DNA from: Actinomycetales bacterium
GTDB lineage: Bacteria; Actinomycetota; Actinomycetes; Actinomycetales; Cellulomonadaceae
Direction: 5' to 3'
Assembly: GCA_015655615.1 (NCBI GenBank)
Contig: JAATES010000354.1
Location: 1 to 6,782 of the forward strand
Length of the DNA: 6,782 nt
Shown here: piece by piece, positions 6,442 through 6,782 of the stretch
Position numbering within the stretch: the first letter of the stretch is position 1
How the letters are laid out: every line of letters begins with the position of its first letter
The notes under the pieces: model-generated
Databases searched by the model: none
What the model saw: only the letters and a program-made list of their open reading frames with translations
What the model was told of the DNA's origin: nothing
Program-made: the position numbers and the translations under genes

Positions 6442-6464
6442 GCGAAATCGGAGCCCCTTGGCGA
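6436..6464 (-). promoter_or_regulatory. Weak sigma-70-like promoter candidate for rpf-rsmA-ispE
   Basis: On the minus strand TCGCCA (6459-6464, four of six matches to TTGACA) is separated by 17 nt from TACGGT (6436-6441, fits TAnnnT). Transcription would begin near 6429, giving a leader of roughly 43 nt. The match is modest and this is inference from spacing and position. Confidence 0.3.
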
Positions 6465-6500
6465 CTGTTGCAGGTCACAGGGCTGAGCAGGCTCCCGTCC

Positions 6501-6532
6501 GCCGCCGCGGAGGGTCCCCTCACGGAGGCGGC
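6501..6532. terminator. GC-rich hairpin after tatD
   Basis: GCCGCC (6501-6506) pairs with GGCGGC (6527-6532). Inside, GAGG (6510-6513) pairs with CCTC (6518-6521) around a 4-nt loop. It lies about 17 nt past the tatD stop on the minus strand, with no T run. It could end or attenuate the tatD transcript before the rpf promoter. Confidence 0.4.
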
Positions 6533-6549
6533 CACGGTAGGGGCGACGC

Positions 6550-6782
6550 TCACCAAGGACCGTAGAGCGCTTCACTCGTGGCGCTGACCGCCTCACAGAG
6601 CTCGGCCAGCGGCTCCTCCCGGATCTCGGCCATCAGCCGCATGGTCTGCGCAGCCAGATACGGGGCATTGGGACGCCCGCGATACGGGTGCGGAGGCAGG
6701 TACGGGGCATCGGTCTCCAGTAGCACCTGTCCCACCGGAGTGACGCGCAGGGCGGCGCGCAGCGCATCGTTGGCGGGGTAGC
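6550..6782 (-). CDS. tatD: TatD-family metal-dependent hydrolase/DNase, C-terminal part (partial)
   Basis: Seventy-six codons before the TGA at 6550-6552 are visible; the gene continues off the right edge. The segment reads YPANDALRAALRVTPVGQVL and then LLETDAPYLPPHPYRGRPNAP. The E-T-D-A-P-Y signature, containing the metal-binding Asp of the TIM-barrel amidohydrolase fold, followed by P-x-P-x-R-G-x-x-N, is diagnostic of TatD. The tail AEIREEPLAELCEAVSATSEALYG is the usual final helix ending in (L/F)(F/Y)G. TatD proteins are Mg2+-dependent nucleases, mostly cytoplasmic. The position upstream of rpfB, rsmA and ispE matches the conserved actinobacterial order. A GTG inside the frame at 6735 is not the start. 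Confidence 0.93.
   Translation of the reverse strand, partial: YPANDALRAALRVTPVGQVLLETDAPYLPPHPYRGRPNAPYLAAQTMRLMAEIREEPLAELCEAVSATSEALYGPW

Noticed and set aside
6387..6596. N-terminal extension of the rpf-like protein to 6596
   Set aside because: It would overlap the end of tatD and place 70 Arg-rich residues before the signal sequence; an AAGGA site supports GTG 6386.
1..6782. CRISPR array, tRNA or rRNA gene
   Set aside because: No regularly spaced repeats and no cloverleaf or rRNA-like stretch were seen on either strand.

Overview
This window comes from the chromosome of a high-GC Gram-positive bacterium (Actinomycetota). Three things point there: strong G/C third-position bias in the right half, GTG starts, and the minus-strand gene order tatD - rpfB-like - rsmA (ksgA) - ispE. 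That order is the one known from Mycobacterium tuberculosis (Rv1008-Rv1011) and other actinobacteria. I cannot name the genus. The Rpf-like protein and the lineage-specific neighbours suggest a non-mycobacterial group such as Propionibacteriales or Micrococcales, but this is inference.

Right half (about 3296-6782, all on the minus strand, read right to left): the C-terminus of a TatD-type metal-dependent DNase (6550-6782). Next is a 163-bp gap with a GC-rich hairpin, a weak promoter and a perfect 7-bp inverted repeat. Then comes a secreted wall-lytic protein with two DUF348 repeats, a G5 domain and a lytic-transglycosylase-like domain (5235-6386). Next are 16S rRNA dimethyltransferase RsmA (4255-5220, 14 bp after the rpf stop) and IspE of the MEP isoprenoid pathway (3296-4258, ATGA overlap with rsmA). 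rpf, rsmA and ispE look like one transcription unit.

Middle (2901-3295): about 395 bp without a gene. It holds a candidate ispE terminator (weak hairpin plus pyrimidine tract), a perfect 6-bp-stem hairpin, a CTAG-rich palindrome and, presumably, the promoter of the next gene.

Left half (351-2900, minus strand): one large secreted protein of 849 residues. It joins two different penicillin-binding/beta-lactamase-fold serine hydrolase domains: an N-terminal class A-like domain with complete SxxK, SDN and KTG motifs, and a C-terminal class C-like domain (SxxK, Y-S-G, H-W-G). About 200 residues of predicted coiled coil lie between them, with an extremely lysine-rich core that has a 7-residue period. 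In sampled lines its base composition is clearly lower in GC than the neighbours, which suggests acquisition. It converges on the 3' end of a plus-strand gene that looks like a MarR-family regulator (3-140), and a perfect 15-bp inverted repeat lies between them.

Read together, the region pairs a conserved housekeeping/wall-remodelling operon with a lineage-specific two-headed serine hydrolase probably aimed at peptidoglycan or beta-lactams. The hydrolase is the most unusual object here.
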